Positions 25,066 through 46,656 of a DNA stretch of 64,000 nucleotides are shown piece by piece; the stretch's first letter is position 1; every line of letters begins with the position of its first letter. The stretch lies in contig NC_091255.1 of NCBI RefSeq assembly GCF_042477335.2, positions 33,954,501 to 34,018,500 of the forward strand. Direction: 5' to 3'. Position numbers and translations under genes: made by a program. The notes below the pieces were generated by a model. The model ran no database searches. It saw nothing but the letters and a program-made list of their open reading frames with translations, and had not been told where the DNA came from. The stretch is from Ovis canadensis (Eukaryota > Chordata > Mammalia > Artiodactyla > Bovidae).

Positions 25066-26254
25066 AGCTGAGCACACGCATGCATGCACCATGCACCAGG
25101 TACTAATTTCCAAGCACTTTATAGGAGGGACTCAAGAGCCCCTCGCTGCAGCCTAGGACTGGATGAGGAAATGGAGGTGGGGAGGGACCTCAATTTTCCA
25201 GTTTATATGCAGCAAGGATTCAAACTCTGTCACCCTGGGACCAGGGTCCATGAGCCTCTCCAGCATAGCACACGGCCTCTCCTCAGCCTGCACCTCTCCC
25301 CACAGTTGTGCTAAACCAGCACCTGTATCCCCTTCTCCTCCTGGGTGCTGTGGGCACCTTAAACCAACATGCTCCAACAAGGTCACGCTGGTGTCTCTCA
25401 ACCCCCCTTTTCTCCTTCCTCATTCCCCTCACCTGTCCTTCCAATTATTTACTTGTGTCTGATAGATTAAGCTCTGTGCTGACAATGATCCACAGAGGTG
25501 AACCAAACAGGTGAACTAACTTGGTGAACTAGCTCAAACCTGGTGTGTGGGGGAGAGACGGACATGGATGAGTCAAATAACAAGTCCTCAATTCATCAAA
25601 GAGAATTATGACACGAAAATTATGTCACTTAAAGCTGAGACCTACAGAATGAGCTCACCATCAAAGAACGTGTGTGTGTGTGTGTGTGTGTGTTTGTGTA
25701 TGTGTGTATTTGGGGGTGGGGATCTTCTTCCACAAAGAACATCATGTTTGGGGGACCCAGGACCCAGGTGAGACCACCCCTCCCCCCAGCACACATACCT
25801 ATGTGTAACTGAAACGAAATCTTCCTGAAACAATACTTGACAATGTGTGGGGTGCTTTGACATAATTTCTGTTCAGTACTTCATCTTTTGAAAATGCTGG
25901 TGACAACTTGCTGCGTTCGTTTTTCAGCAGTTCACTAAGAGTTCTGAGCTATGGTTTGAAAAACCCTGCTCTGTTTTACATGTCCAACTTCTTCCCCAGC
26001 TTAGTTGTTTCCTAAGCATCTGAAGTGTTTGTTCCCACACTTCTGGTATGCTTGTTGAATTTGTTATTGTAATTAGGGAATTTCATTCATTGTCCTCTTC
26101 CAGTGAAAGATGAAGGGGAAAAGAAAGGGTTATTAGTTTTTCTGGAAACTAAGTTGAACATGTGTGAAAGACTCAGGGAAGATGACGCACTTGGAAACAA
26201 AGCCTCTCCAATTGGATTGTCTTTCTCCATTGTCCATCCACGCTTGTCTGCCTG
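25066..26254. other. Intergenic stretch, no gene seen
   Basis: Apart from the GT microsatellite I recognise no exon, RNA gene or clear repeat. The part around 25260-25460 may be a decayed L2. Confidence 0.5.
25667..25710. repeat. (GT)n microsatellite, imperfect at 3' end
   Basis: About 12 uninterrupted GT units followed by TTTGTGTATGTGTGTATTTG. Confidence 0.9.
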
Positions 26255-26520
26255 TCCCAGTGCCTGGCACGTACATCACAGGCCTTGATACAATAGCTTA
26301 TATATGTCGAGCCCTTACACGTGTGTGCTACGTACATTTCCTTTTCTTAATCTTCCTTAATCCTCACAGCAACACTATGAAGTCGGAGCTATTTTTATTC
26401 CCATTACACATGACAAAATTGAGACTCAGACAGGTGAGGTGTCTCGCCCAAGATGGAACAGAGGGTGGAGCTGCAACTTAAATCCTGGAGATTTGACTCT
26501 GAAACCTGAATTCCTAACCT
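26255..26520 (-). repeat. MIR SINE, reverse orientation
   Basis: GTGCCTGGCACGTACATCAC, TAATCCTCACAGCAACACTA, a degraded AAAATTGAGACTCAGACAGG and GAGCTGCAACTTAAATCC follow the antisense MIR order. Confidence 0.8.
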
Positions 26521-28802
26521 TGGATTCCATGGCCTCATCAAGGGTCAGGATGGAGGCGGTGATGCCCCAGAGGCCCTTCCTGCTTGGAGCTTTTGGTCCC
26601 CCTCCCTCAGCTCCGTGACTGACAGGGCAGGTGAAGGAGAGCAGTCTCCATGGCAACGACAGAAGGAAGAAACATTTTCTTCTGAATGAGGAGCCTCTCG
26701 CATTGCCTTTCGAGGAGGGTGGAGTGTAGGAGTGGGAAGGAGGATGTACGGAGGGGAGCAGGCTCCCAGGGAAGGAGTGGTGGGTGCAGGGGATCTTGGT
26801 CCTCCTTGCAAGAAGTAAAAACCAGTCCATGGTCTGAGGCTGAGGTTTTCTAGGTCCAGCTCCATCTATGACTCTTGGGGAGGAGGTTGAAGGAAGAGAA
26901 GGAGGTCCAGCCTTGCCCTGCCCTGAGGGCTCCCTGTCCAACAGAAAACTTTCTCCAGTAAACTTGACCTCCTAGAACTGCCAGTGTGTTGGAAGAAGCA
27001 GATGTTAAACTGTGCGAAATGTCATGAATGTGAGACGTTAGGGGATGATGAGAGGATATAAAAGGAACTGGGGGTCGGAGCAGGTTTCCCTTAGCATACG
27101 GTGTTTTAGCTGAGGAGTTAGGGGGCAAAACAGAAGAGGTTTTCCAACAGAGGGGGCTATTTTGGGAGGCCAGAGTACCACCAAGTTCCAGGAGCAGAGG
27201 AAGGCCAAGCAAGATGGAGAGGCTAGGGGCTAGGTGGCAGGAGGCAGGGCTGGCAGGATCCCATAGGCTGGGGAAGGAGCTTAGAATTTATCCTGATGGC
27301 AGTAGGAAGCCTTTGCTGAATTTTCAGAGGGAACTGGGATTATTAGAGTTCTGTTTTTATGAAGCCCATTTGGAGGTTAGTTTGGGGGCCAAGAAGTGAC
27401 TGGGGTCCATCTAGAGGCTATGGCCTGAGCACCTCTTTCTTCTCAGCAGTGAAACAGAAACCTCTGGCATCAGCTTCAACAGCCCCTTCCCCTTGCATCC
27501 CCAAGTCTGACCAACCATGGGCCAAATCTGTGAGCTGGACCCCTAGGTGTGTGTGCTTTTTTCCCCCCAACTGTGTTGCTTGGCATGCATGCTCTTAGTT
27601 TCTCAAGGGATCAAACTTTGTGTCCCCTGATGTGGAAGCACAGAGTTCCCACCGCTGGACAATGGGAAAATCCTCATGTGTGCCTTTCGACTCTCTGCAA
27701 AACAGCTGAAGCAGAGGAAGAGAGCGAGCAGTGCAAGACCCAGTTAGAACTTTTTCTTCTGCTGTGAATGATATCAGGGACAGAAAATGCCTAAAATGTA
27801 AAGCCTAGTAGCACGAATACTTACGAACCCCACCCCCATGTAGCCATCAGCTGGGTGAGGAAACAGAATGCTGCCGAGGCCCCAGAAGCAACCCCTGCCC
27901 CTGCTCTCTGGCCTCCCTCCCTTGGCTTTTACGGAAATCTCTTTGATTTTCTTTTGTAGTTTTACCATCTAAATACCCATCTCACCTCCTTTGCAGGCGG
28001 ACCGCTTTTAGATTGCTGTGTAGCTGCAGAAAGGATGGAACGGAAAAGAAGGGCCACTGCCTTACCCCCACTCCACCTTAACTCCTGCCCCTAGAGAAGG
28101 ATGAAGCTGGGCCCACGAGAGGAGGGGGAGGCTCTGAGCACTGAGGGATGGGTCCTGGAGGGGTGAATGGGCTGCCCCAGGCTGGGTTCATGGCCCAGAC
28201 CAGTTGGCCCAGGTTTGGCCTCCTGTATGCCAGTGGTTTCTCACGGCAGTCAAAACTTTTAGGGGTGCTGGGTTTTTGGGGTCCCACTCACTCTCTAGGG
28301 GGAGGCTTCTCAATTTCATAGAGAGGTTGATTTTTCCATTTGGGAAAAAAAGGAGACAGGATGGATGATACCCAAGGCCACATGGTCAGCGAATAAGAGG
28401 GGGGATCAACCCTCTGAACGCAGCTCTGGGGCTCCTAATGCCATGTTCTCCCTGTGGCAGGATCCCGTGTCTCTTCTTCCTGTAGCCTGTCAGCCCCTGG
28501 TCAAGAAGAGAAAGCTTTTTGCTGCTCCGGGTCCTCTCACCCTCAAGGCCTGGGGGAGCCAAGGCATGAGAACCTAAGTTGACCACAAGGTGGCGCCAAA
28601 CACCACATCTTCACATCATTTCTCACTTTTAAACCCTAAATTCTCAGAATAAGCTCTGTCTGGGTTCCAGGCACAGGGCTGAGACCCTCCCAAGGGAACG
28701 AGAGAGCCCACTGCCCCCAGCCAGACCTTGTAGGGGGGACAGGAGCAGGGCTGGTGGGGGTGCCTCAACTTCCTCCAAACCTGGCCCCCTTCTCTCTTAG
28801 GG
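26521..28802. other. Intergenic stretch between PIMREG and AIPL1
   Basis: No exon of either neighbour falls here. A TATAAAAG octamer at 27057-27064 and an RFX X-box-like GTCTCCATGGCAAC at 26644-26657 are isolated motifs. 27210-27340 looks like a decayed antisense L2. The remainder is unremarkable. Confidence 0.5.
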
Positions 28803-29003
28803 CTCTCCCAAACCTGGTGGCTCAGAAGGTAAAGAATCTGCTTGCCATGTGGGAGACCCGGGTTTGATCCCTGGGTTGGGAAGATCCCCTGGAGGAGGAA
28901 ATGGCAGTCCACTTCAGTATTCTTGCCTGGAGAATCCCCATGGGCAGAGGAGCCTGGCGGGCTATAGCCCACAAGGTTGCAAAGAGTCAGACACAACTGC
29001 CAG
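28803..29003 (+). repeat. Bov-tA SINE upstream of AIPL1
   Basis: The copy runs from a degraded head (AACCTGGTGGCTCAGAAGGT) through GGGTTTGATCCCTGGGTTGG to GAGTCAGACACAACTGCC. It ends about 480 bp before the AIPL1 ATG. Confidence 0.88.
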
Positions 29004-29483
29004 AAACCTGCCTGCCCTTCCCTCTGGCCACTGTGTTACATCCTCAGATCTTGGGGAGGAGAGGGTGATAGGAAAGGGGAAATAGGACTGCAAAGGCTGC
29101 AAGGCCCCGGCCTGGGCGCCAAAGCGACCAAGAGTCTGAGACAGGGTCCCAAGTTCAGACAGGGCAAAGGGGGTTTCTGGTCCCCTGTTCTTTCCTCCTG
29201 GCCTGTGGCCTCTCTCCTGCTCATTCTTGACCCCCTGTCTTCTTTAAGAAAGCTCCAGCTGTCTTCCCTCCTTCTTGGGGTGGGGGGACAGAACAGAAGC
29301 TGAGGTGGTACTGGTGGATGTCAGGCAGGATCCCTGCCTCACTGCTAGAAGCAGAGGCTGGGGCAGAAACCAGGCTCTTGTTCACACCCCGCCCAGCAGG
29401 GCAAATCCCCACCTCTCGGCCCTAAGTACCTCCCGCTGGCAGATTATCTCGGCCAGGCTGGACATCTCCCTGCACCTGGAGCC
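29004..29483 (+). promoter_or_regulatory. AIPL1: AIPL1 upstream region (promoter and 5'UTR, inferred)
   Basis: This is the repeat-free 480 bp immediately before the AIPL1 start. AGATTATC at 29441-29448 contains GATTA, the core recognised by K50 homeodomain factors such as CRX and OTX2, which drive photoreceptor genes including AIPL1. There is no obvious TATA box. The transcription start cannot be placed from sequence alone. Confidence 0.4.
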
Positions 29484-39044
<9,561 letters not shown>

Positions 39045-39830
39045 TGCGCAGGCGCCAAGCTTCCCGCCTCCGCCCCCACCCCCCACCTCCACCCGTCCCC
39101 CACCCCTCCAGCCGCCTCTCCCTCCAACCTCCCCATCCCGCCATCTCACTGTCTCCCTGCACTCCAACAGCAGGGTACTGAATATTTCTGGTGCAGTTGG
39201 TCAGGATTTTGGTGTCAGGTTTTCAACTTTTTACATTAATTTATAAAATCAAAATAATGGAGAAAAAATGCACAACCTAGAAGGTGAGGATTAGGTTATG
39301 TTCAGCGGACTTTCTAAGGACTCAGGCGCCAGAAGACAGCGTCTCAGCTCGAGGGACTGCTCCTAAGAGGCAAGGGAGGAACCAAGATACGTGAGCGTCT
39401 GCAACAAAGACCAGGTTCTGGGAATTTCCAAAGACTGATGTTAACGAAAGAAAGCCAGATATCCCAAGTTAACAAGTTTAGCGCTTTTCTATGTATAGGA
39501 AGATGCAAGAGTCTGGACTCATTAAATCATTCCTTCGAGATGCACCTTAATTCACCGGCGCAGTATCCTGCTTTTCTCCATCCTGAATCCCCTGTGGGTG
39601 CACACTGGGGTTGGCTGCAGTGCTGAGGGCTTGGCAGCCAGCAGTCTGTTTGTCTCCATCTTTAGTTCCTCAGGGCTCACTGTTCAGGCAGCTGTAGTGT
39701 CTGCTGGCTGCAACATCCTATGTGGACTGATATGGCAAACAACATTTTTTACTGACACATGACCTGGGTCAAAAAAGAAAAACCCAAAGGGCACGGATGA
39801 GCTTATGAATAAAAGCGAAATTTCCTGCCC
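39045..39830 (+). other. AIPL1: AIPL1 3' untranslated region (inferred end)
   Basis: It starts C-rich (39060-39165) and becomes A+T-rich. The first strong signal is AATAAA at 39808-39813. A longer form cannot be excluded. Confidence 0.55.
39808..39813 (+). terminator. AIPL1: Candidate poly(A) signal of AIPL1
   Basis: AATAAA in the context TTATGAATAAAAGCG, the first such hexamer after the stop. Confidence 0.5.
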
Positions 39831-42044
39831 AAACTCCCCCATCCCCTAGAGCCGGCAGTTTTACTGGACCCTGTTTTTTGTCTTTGTTTTTGCTATTTTG
39901 GTAGTTTTCTCTGTCTCCAAATGATATGTGTAAATCAGTTTCCCCACGTGTCCTTTTTACCCCATGTTAGTGAAAAGTGAGAATTGAATGCTTTGATGCT
40001 CTTGGATCCCTTCTTTCCTTCCCCTTCTAATTTTGGGGAGTATATTGCTAGTTCTTTGGTTGCTTTTGCAGCTTGGTACACTTTGTCTAGAGCTCTCTAC
40101 GGGGCTGCAGGGATTCTCCCGGGTGTAGGATGACGGTGGCAGAGCTGCAACCTCCGCTCCCATCCCCCACTTCTTCCCTCACCGATCTGCTGTACGTTTA
40201 CTCTCCCATCATCTTGGCTGTTAACACCTCCGTTTCGTCACCAAATTAAGTCTTCTGTGCTTTGTCCACTGGTTGACTCTAAACTTTGAATATCAACAGA
40301 CATCAATTACATGAATATGCAGTGTGATTGCATTTTTCTGTGGTTCTAAATTCAGGACCCCTGGACCACTAGAGGGCTTCCCAGGTGGCTCAGACAGTAA
40401 AACGAGGATATTCCTGGTTTCAGGGGTGGCAGCGTCTATTTTAACATGGGGAAATTTTCCCTTTTCTGCCCTTTTGTGGCTCTGGGAAGATTTGAGGTTT
40501 AAGTCCTCCCACTGTGGAGGAAAAAGGTCAACCAATTTTTGGTTGATTCAGGCTCAGTGTCTGACCGGCTGCCAGGCATACTGTCCAAAAACCAGGTGGA
40601 GATTTTAGAGGCGGTCAGAGGAAGGGGACATTATGACCTGTAGAAGCTGGAAGGAAGGAACGTCCTAGGCTGGAAAGAAGGCTCTGGCTAGAGAAGGAGG
40701 AGTAGAGTGGAGGCTGGGAGATGGGAGCAGAAGGGACCTTCAGCAGCTCTGGACTGCACTGGAAGAAAGGCTTGGGTGGGATCTGGGCAGTCTCAGAGGC
40801 AGCCCAGAGCAGATGAAGAGCCTGGCAGAGGCATTACGTGAGAACACAGTGGCCTGCAGGCTTCCTAGCCTCCTGTCTTGTCTGTCTTCTGTGTGCAGTG
40901 CCCCCATCGCGGCCCCTTTTCCTGGGGACAGTGAGGGTCTCAATTCATCTATGGTCCTCCCAGCTGGACTGATGCCTGGATGTGTTGCAGGACCTTGTGT
41001 GGTCTGGTCCAAAGCATCCTGGGTGGAAGTCTCCCCTCCTGATGTTCCAGGACATTTGCAAGTCCAAGAAAAAGGCGTAGGCATAGGACCCCCAAGAAGT
41101 GTGGTAGGAGACACCTTGGCATTAGTACTTGAGGGAGTGTTGAACTCAAACAACTGGGGACCCCAGTCCCTGCCTGAAAGACTGGAGCAGCTGTTAGGGA
41201 CGTTTCTGTTACAAAAGCCCAGGCAATTCCTTCTCACACGCCATCTAATGGATTAAAATCAGGCCACATTTTGGTTCATGAGTTTCAAAGCCAGTTTTTG
41301 TCCAGCTTCATCTGCACTCAGCCTCTTTTTAAACTGGGGGCACGAATCATAATCAGCCTTTGACATACCTTCTGGTTTACTCAGCCTCTTAACTGTGGTT
41401 TTTGCACTGTCTCTGTCTTCTTTCCTGGTCCAGCCCTCTTGGCGCCTTCTCAGTAGACTTCCCATTGCTAATTTCTACCTTGTAAACACACTTATTTGCG
41501 TGCTTCTTTTGGGTGAATACGTGTGTGTGTGTGTGGTGGGGGGAAGGAACAGGGACACATTATCTCCTTGTTACTATCATCCAAAGGCAGCACATGGGAA
41601 AACATTACCACTTTCCAGAATCCACAGCATCTCATACTTCAGCTTACTAGTGCTGGAGAGGTGGAATGCAGAGATGGGGAGAACTGACTCTGTGCCCCAC
41701 AGAAAGCAGCCTCCCCATCCAGGCCTTTGGTCCTTGCACTGGCTTCCTTGTGCCTCCAAGGAGGTCTTGGCTGGCCAGGTCTAGGTGGATGAGTGCAGGA
41801 GTGGATGCAGGAGATTGCAGGGACATCTCCTGAGGGTCCCTTTTGACAGTTTCTAAGGGATCTCCCTGGAAAGCTTTGTTCTTGAGCAGCCAGCAGGGGG
41901 CAGCAGAGAACAGATTGTAATTTCTGGTCCAACAAGTGGACTTCCCAGAGAAAGCTTAGAGCTCTGGAGGTGGCAGCTCTCCACCGGCCCTGACTACCCC
42001 CACTCCTACAGGGTCAGGCTGGCTGGTGACAGGGAATAGGTGTC
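39831..42044. other. Intergenic region downstream of AIPL1
   Basis: Apart from the 40374 fragment I see no known repeat or gene. A minus-strand frame at 41465-40740 stays open except for two nearby stops (see findings). A short GT tract lies at 41519-41535. Confidence 0.5.
40374..40406 (+). repeat. Bov-tA head fragment only
   Basis: GGGCTTCCCAGGTGGCTCAG plus ACAGTAAAACG, then unrelated sequence. Only the 5' tRNA-like head survives. Confidence 0.65.
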
Positions 42045-42215
42045 TAGAACCATAGACTCAGGCCTCAGTCTCACTCCCTTGTACTGATGGGGAAACTGAA
42101 GCTCAGGGAAGGCCAGAAACCTTTGTAGATTCAACTTCAAAGCTGGGGAAGACTTGGGGTTAGCATCCAAGTTTCCGGCCTCTGGGCTGGGCCTTTTTGT
42201 TCTATATCATGTTGT
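42045..42215 (-). repeat. MIR SINE relic, reverse
   Basis: GATGGGGAAACTGAAGCTCAG and the following AAGCTGGGG.. text match antisense MIR. A poly-T run follows at about 42250-42262. Confidence 0.6.
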
Positions 42216-42544
42216 TTTTCTCACCAGACAGTCCATATGAGGGTTTGATGTATTTTTTTTTTTAATGAAAGGAGAAAAATCTGACACTTCTATTACAGAG
42301 CAACCCAGAGCATGTCTTCAGGTGTAGTTTGGGAGCAATTGTGGAGTCACATTTATTCTCTATTACACCCGCTCTGAGCTGCTCCCTCCCTCTGGGAATC
42401 ATTACTGCTTAACCAAGGCATTCTCTCCCAGGCATGCACCACCCTCCTGACCTCTGTCTACTTGGGGTTGACATGGATCCAAGACCAGAGAGTGATCCGA
42501 GAGGGTGGCAGAGGGCTGCGGGCTGGGCAGAGGGACCCCTGGGT

Positions 42545-43130
42545 ATTGTGCAGGCATAGTAGGCTTCTATTGCTGCTGTAGCTAATTACCACAAACAATG
42601 ACCTAAAACAGCACAGATTTATTCCATTACAATTCTGGAGGTCAGAAGTCCTAAAATGGGTCAGCCGGGTTGTTTTCTTTCTGGAGGCTCCAGGGGAGAA
42701 TCTGTTTCCTAGCTTCTAGAGCCCCCCGTATGCCTTGGCTTGTGGCCCCACCCTCCGCCTCCAAAGCCAGCAGTGAGCATCTTTCACTTTCTCTCTCTCG
42801 ATGTCCCTCTACTTCCATTATCACATACCCTCTTACAAGCACCCTTGTGAATGCATTGGGCTCAGTTGGAGCAAGTTCTGGGCAATGGTGAAGGACAAGA
42901 AGCCTGGTGTGCTGCAGTCCATGGGGTCTCAAAGAGTCGGACATGACTGAGTGAACAATGACAATGGATAATCCAAGGTCATTTCCTCACCTTCAGATGC
43001 TTAACTTAATCGCATGTTAAGATAACTTACCTTTCTTCAGTGAGGATAACCTGTTCACTGGTTCTGGAGATGAGGATGTGGACATCCTTGGCGGTCGTTA
43101 TAGAGCCTTCCACAGTCAGCTGGTCTCTTT
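42545..43130 (-). repeat. Ancient mammalian repeat (reverse), with BovB fragment inside
   Basis: TTGCTGCTGTAGCTAATTACC, ATTCTGGAGGTCAGAAGTCC, GAGAATCTGTTTCCTAGC and later GAGGATGTGGACATCC follow a very common old L1-associated mammalian repeat. At about 42868-42957 a BovB 3' fragment (GCCTGGTGTGCTGCAGTCCA) interrupts it. Confidence 0.65.
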
Positions 43131-44934
43131 TTGTCCCCAGACCTGTTCTCTGGTCTGCTCTGTCCCTTGAGAAGCTCACCATGCTGGTGTGTCCCTAGCC
43201 TTCCAGCCCCTGGTTGGATTTGGCAAACAGGAGGCACCAGCAGGAGATGTGGTGGGAGGAGAGTCAGGCTGGGTCTTGGTTTCTCCCACCCCTCCTTGCT
43301 TGACTGTGGTTTAGCAGCATCTGTGCCTTTTACCCTATGGTCACAGTTGGGGTCAGGAGCCCTTCTGGGCCACAGCTCCCACCACTTCTCAGAGCAGCAG
43401 CGCCGCCCTTGGTCCTTCCCCTGCTGTTCCCTGGGTGCCCTCATTCTTTGCTGATTTCCTCATCCCACCTGCACCTTTATTTAACTCTCTGTGGCTGTGC
43501 CTTCAATTGGACCCCCTGTTTTCTGCCAAGATGCTGCTGATGGGGCATCAAGTCTCCTCCAGACTGAAGGGAGGGAAGGAAAGCTGAGAGGTAGGGAAAT
43601 AGGTGCACCACGATCCAGCTAGTCAAAGGTGGAATTTGAATTCAAGCCCAGATGAATGGAGACTAGAGTCAGCATTTTCCTGCCCCATTGGGCATGCCCC
43701 CTTTTAGGAGTGAAGACCCCTCCAGTGGCAGAACCCCTGCCATGAGATGGGCTCAGCTAAAAGGAGCATCTAAGGGTTTGCTGTGTGTCCTGAAGCTGAT
43801 GGCCTGGCAAAGGGCTATAATGCATGCCCAGTTACTGCTTGTCACAGGCCAAGCCACCTCCTCGTCTAGGCAACCTGAGTCATATGCATTTAGCCAAGAG
43901 TTCAGCCTTCAACAGTGTGGGCTGTGCTGGAGGCGTGGCATGAGCCCTGGAGATGAATCAGTGCTCTTATCTGAGTGCTTTTTCCCTGCTTCATGATGGA
44001 CAGTATTGGTGCCACTTGGCTGAGGAACCTCAGCTCAGGGTCGGGCAGCGGCATGGGGATGGGGAGATTCGGCTTGTCCGGCCTCACAGCTGGTCTCAGT
44101 AAGTGGCATTGGTGAGGCTGACCCAAACTCAATAGCGGAGCTGACATTTCTTTTGATTTCCTGCAAGGAGTGCTCCTATGGGGTCCAGGAGCAGGTGAGG
44201 GTGGAGAGAGCTGGGAAGTGAGAGGCCACCTGGGCCTCCCCTGACTCCTGATTCCCCCCAAATAATAGACTCTTCATAGAAAGTGCCAGAGCCCTGGGCT
44301 CACCCATGCCCGCTGTCCGTGTGCGGACAGCCTGGCAGCCCAGGTTTGAGTCCTCTGACAACCACTCTCACTCTTCCTCCCTGGGCTTCCCACGTCTCCT
44401 GCTGGAGACTCAGTCTTGAATTTCATGTTGGTCAGCCAGCCTGTGAATGAGGGATCACCTTGACCGCCTCCAAGTACCTGTTGTTTTGGGGGAGGCTGCC
44501 CCCCTGCCCAGCCTCTCCCCCCACATCCTTCCATTTCCCAGGACTTTCAAGGAAAGGTTAGGCACAGCCCCGCTCTTATTTATGGCCGTCGTGCGTGTGC
44601 AGAGTTCCTGGCCTGATTACAATTGCTCCATTACTCCAGGTATTCTCATTAGTGCGAGAATCTGATGAACAAAGAATCTCGCCTTTCCTCCTGCCACCAA
44701 TAAAAATATCATCTGAAGATGTAGTGGAGCATTTGTCTCTCCTCAGCAGTCTTGAGGCTGGCAGTTTTTACTGAGTGTGACAATTTCTGGAGGGCAGCGA
44801 ATTTCGTCTGCTTTGTTCTACGCTGCATCCCCAGTAGTTAGAATAACACCTGCCCTGTACCACTGGCTCAGAAATACCATTTCCTTAGGAAAAACACAAC
44901 TCCATTCTTGCATGTGGAGGGACCCTCCAAAATC
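43131..44934. other. Intergenic stretch, no gene
   Basis: A weak antisense MIR is possible at 43590-43650. The 44540-44760 part is A+T-richer, repeat-poor and has homeodomain-like cores (ATTACAATTG, CATTAG), so it may be a regulatory island. Nothing else is recognised. Confidence 0.45.
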
Positions 44935-45050
44935 ATTGCACAGCTTATTTGGCAGATGGAGAAACTGAGGGCCAGAGAAGAGAAGGGGCACATCCAAGGT
45001 CACAACAGTGAGTCTATGACAGATCCAGGGCTGGGAGGAAATGTGTTAAC
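44935..45050 (-). repeat. MIR SINE relic, reverse
   Basis: GGCAGATGGAGAAACTGAGG, GGGCACATCCAAGGTCACA and CAGATCCAGGGCTGGG match antisense MIR. Confidence 0.7.
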
Positions 45051-46149
45051 TTGCAGGCAGCCTCTTTTTCACCAGCCCACTTACAATTTGCAGCTTTATT
45101 TGCATCCCAACATTTTTCTTTCTGCCTCACTAATTTTTTCCCTCTACTCTTGGGTGGCATGTTAGGATTCCCCTCTCTTTTTAAACCTCCACCCGTACTC
45201 TACTGTTCTCCCAAGTTTCTTACGAGGCCCCTGCTTTGCCTGCTTCCTCTCTGATGGGCTCAGCTTCCCTGCCCCCCAGTTGGGGCTGCCAGTGAGTCTC
45301 ACCTTCTGTCTGTGTTAGGAAGGAAGGAAGGAGTCTTGTGTTCTGCAGGGCTGGTTGCCCAGGGCAGGACATGACCACAGCCAGGCTGCTAGCTCCTTGA
45401 TGGGTTGGGAGAGAGACCCCCAGAAACACAGACAGAGGGATCGCTGTCCCGGTGGTGACAGGTGAGCAGCATCACTGGGTAGAGTCGGCAGCTTGTCTCC
45501 CACTTGGTGGCCTGAGAAATACGGAAGAAAGTTGGTAAGGGAGAGAGGAATGAGAAAGATGTGTAGGGAGGCGAGAGAGGGAGTGGGGAAGAGTAGGACG
45601 ATAACAGGGAGAGGAAGAGAGAGAAGAAGAAAGAAGAGAGAACTGTTAAGATCCGATTCCCCGTGTGCGACACCCGTGTGTCCTAATAATGTCAGACCCT
45701 CTGCAGATGCTTCAAAACGCCTCACTAGACCCTCCTGAAGAAAGGGCGGGAGAGGATCAGCCAGCAGGCAGATGCCAGTTCACAAAGATCAGCTGCGGAG
45801 TGACCTTCAGCCCAGGTCTGAGGCACATGCATGAAGGGCTGAGAGGGGCTTGGTACAACAAAAGATAGTACAGGTCACCAAGGTAGCTTATGGCTTTCTA
45901 GCAGCCGCCTTAAAAGTATAAAAGAGGAAACTGCAGTCCATGGGGTTGCAAAGAGTCAGACACGACAGCAACAACATCTTAACCCAATCTGTCAAGAATG
46001 TTTTCAGGTTCTCGTTCATGAGATGCGTTGCCCTCTGGTTCTCACTGAGTCTTTGAAGCATATACTTGATGCTTCTAGCACATCCCAGTTCAGATCAGCT
46101 GAGCTCCAGGCGCTCAGTCATTACATGGGTAAGGGCTACTGGTTTCTAA
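45051..46149. other. Intergenic stretch with purine-rich tract and SINE scrap
   Basis: 45490-45650 is purine-rich (GAGAGGAAGAGAGAGAAGAA). 45926-45978 is the tail of a Bov-A/Bov-tA (GCAGTCCATGGGGTTGCAAA). No gene is seen. Confidence 0.5.
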
Positions 46150-46341
46150 GATTCTTTTTTTTTTTTTTTATGTGGGCCATTTATAGAGTCTCAGTTGAAT
46201 TTGTTATAGTATTGCTTCTGTTTTATGGTTTGGTTCTTTGGCCGTGAGACATATTAGAGCTTAGCTCTCTAACCAGGGATCAAACCTGCAACCCTGCACT
46301 GGAAGGGGAAGTCTTAACCACCGAAGTGCCAGGGAAGTCCC
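46150..46341 (-). repeat. CHR-type SINE, reverse, with poly-T
   Basis: A T-run, then TTTGGCCGTGAGACATATTA, CTAACCAGGGATCAAACCTG and AGTGCCAGGGAAGTCCC. Confidence 0.8.
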
Positions 46342-46435
46342 TAGTGGCTACTGTATTGACAGTGAATATACCCGCCTTCCTGTCCAGACCCTGGACCCTG
46401 TAAATTAATTTTACTCATTCTTGAGCTTGGTAGAA

Positions 46436-46656
46436 ACATGCATACTCAGTCGCTCAGTCGTGTCTGACTCTTTGCAACTCCATAATCTGTAGCCTGCCAG
46501 GCTCCTCTGTCCATGGGATTTCCAGGCAAGAATACTGGAGTGGGTTGCCATTTCCATCTCCAGGGGATCTTCCTGACCCAGGGATCGAACCTGCATTTTC
46601 TGTGTGTCCTGCATTGGCAGGCAGGTTTTTGCCGTTGAGACACCTGAGAAGCCTTG
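46436..46656 (-). repeat. Bov-tA SINE, reverse
   Basis: From ACATGCATACTCAGTCGCTC to GACACCTGAGAAGCC, full length. Confidence 0.9.

Noticed and set aside
25667-25710. GT repeats here and at 29765, 33613 and 58650 considered as Z-DNA or regulatory elements
   Set aside because: Ordinary mammalian microsatellites; at least three are tails of neighbouring SINEs.
27057-27064. TATAAAAG box between PIMREG and AIPL1
   Set aside because: No CCAAT/GC boxes, exon or downstream coding frame follow. A single octamer of this kind occurs by chance.
41519-41535. Short GT run
   Set aside because: Too short to be more than background low complexity.
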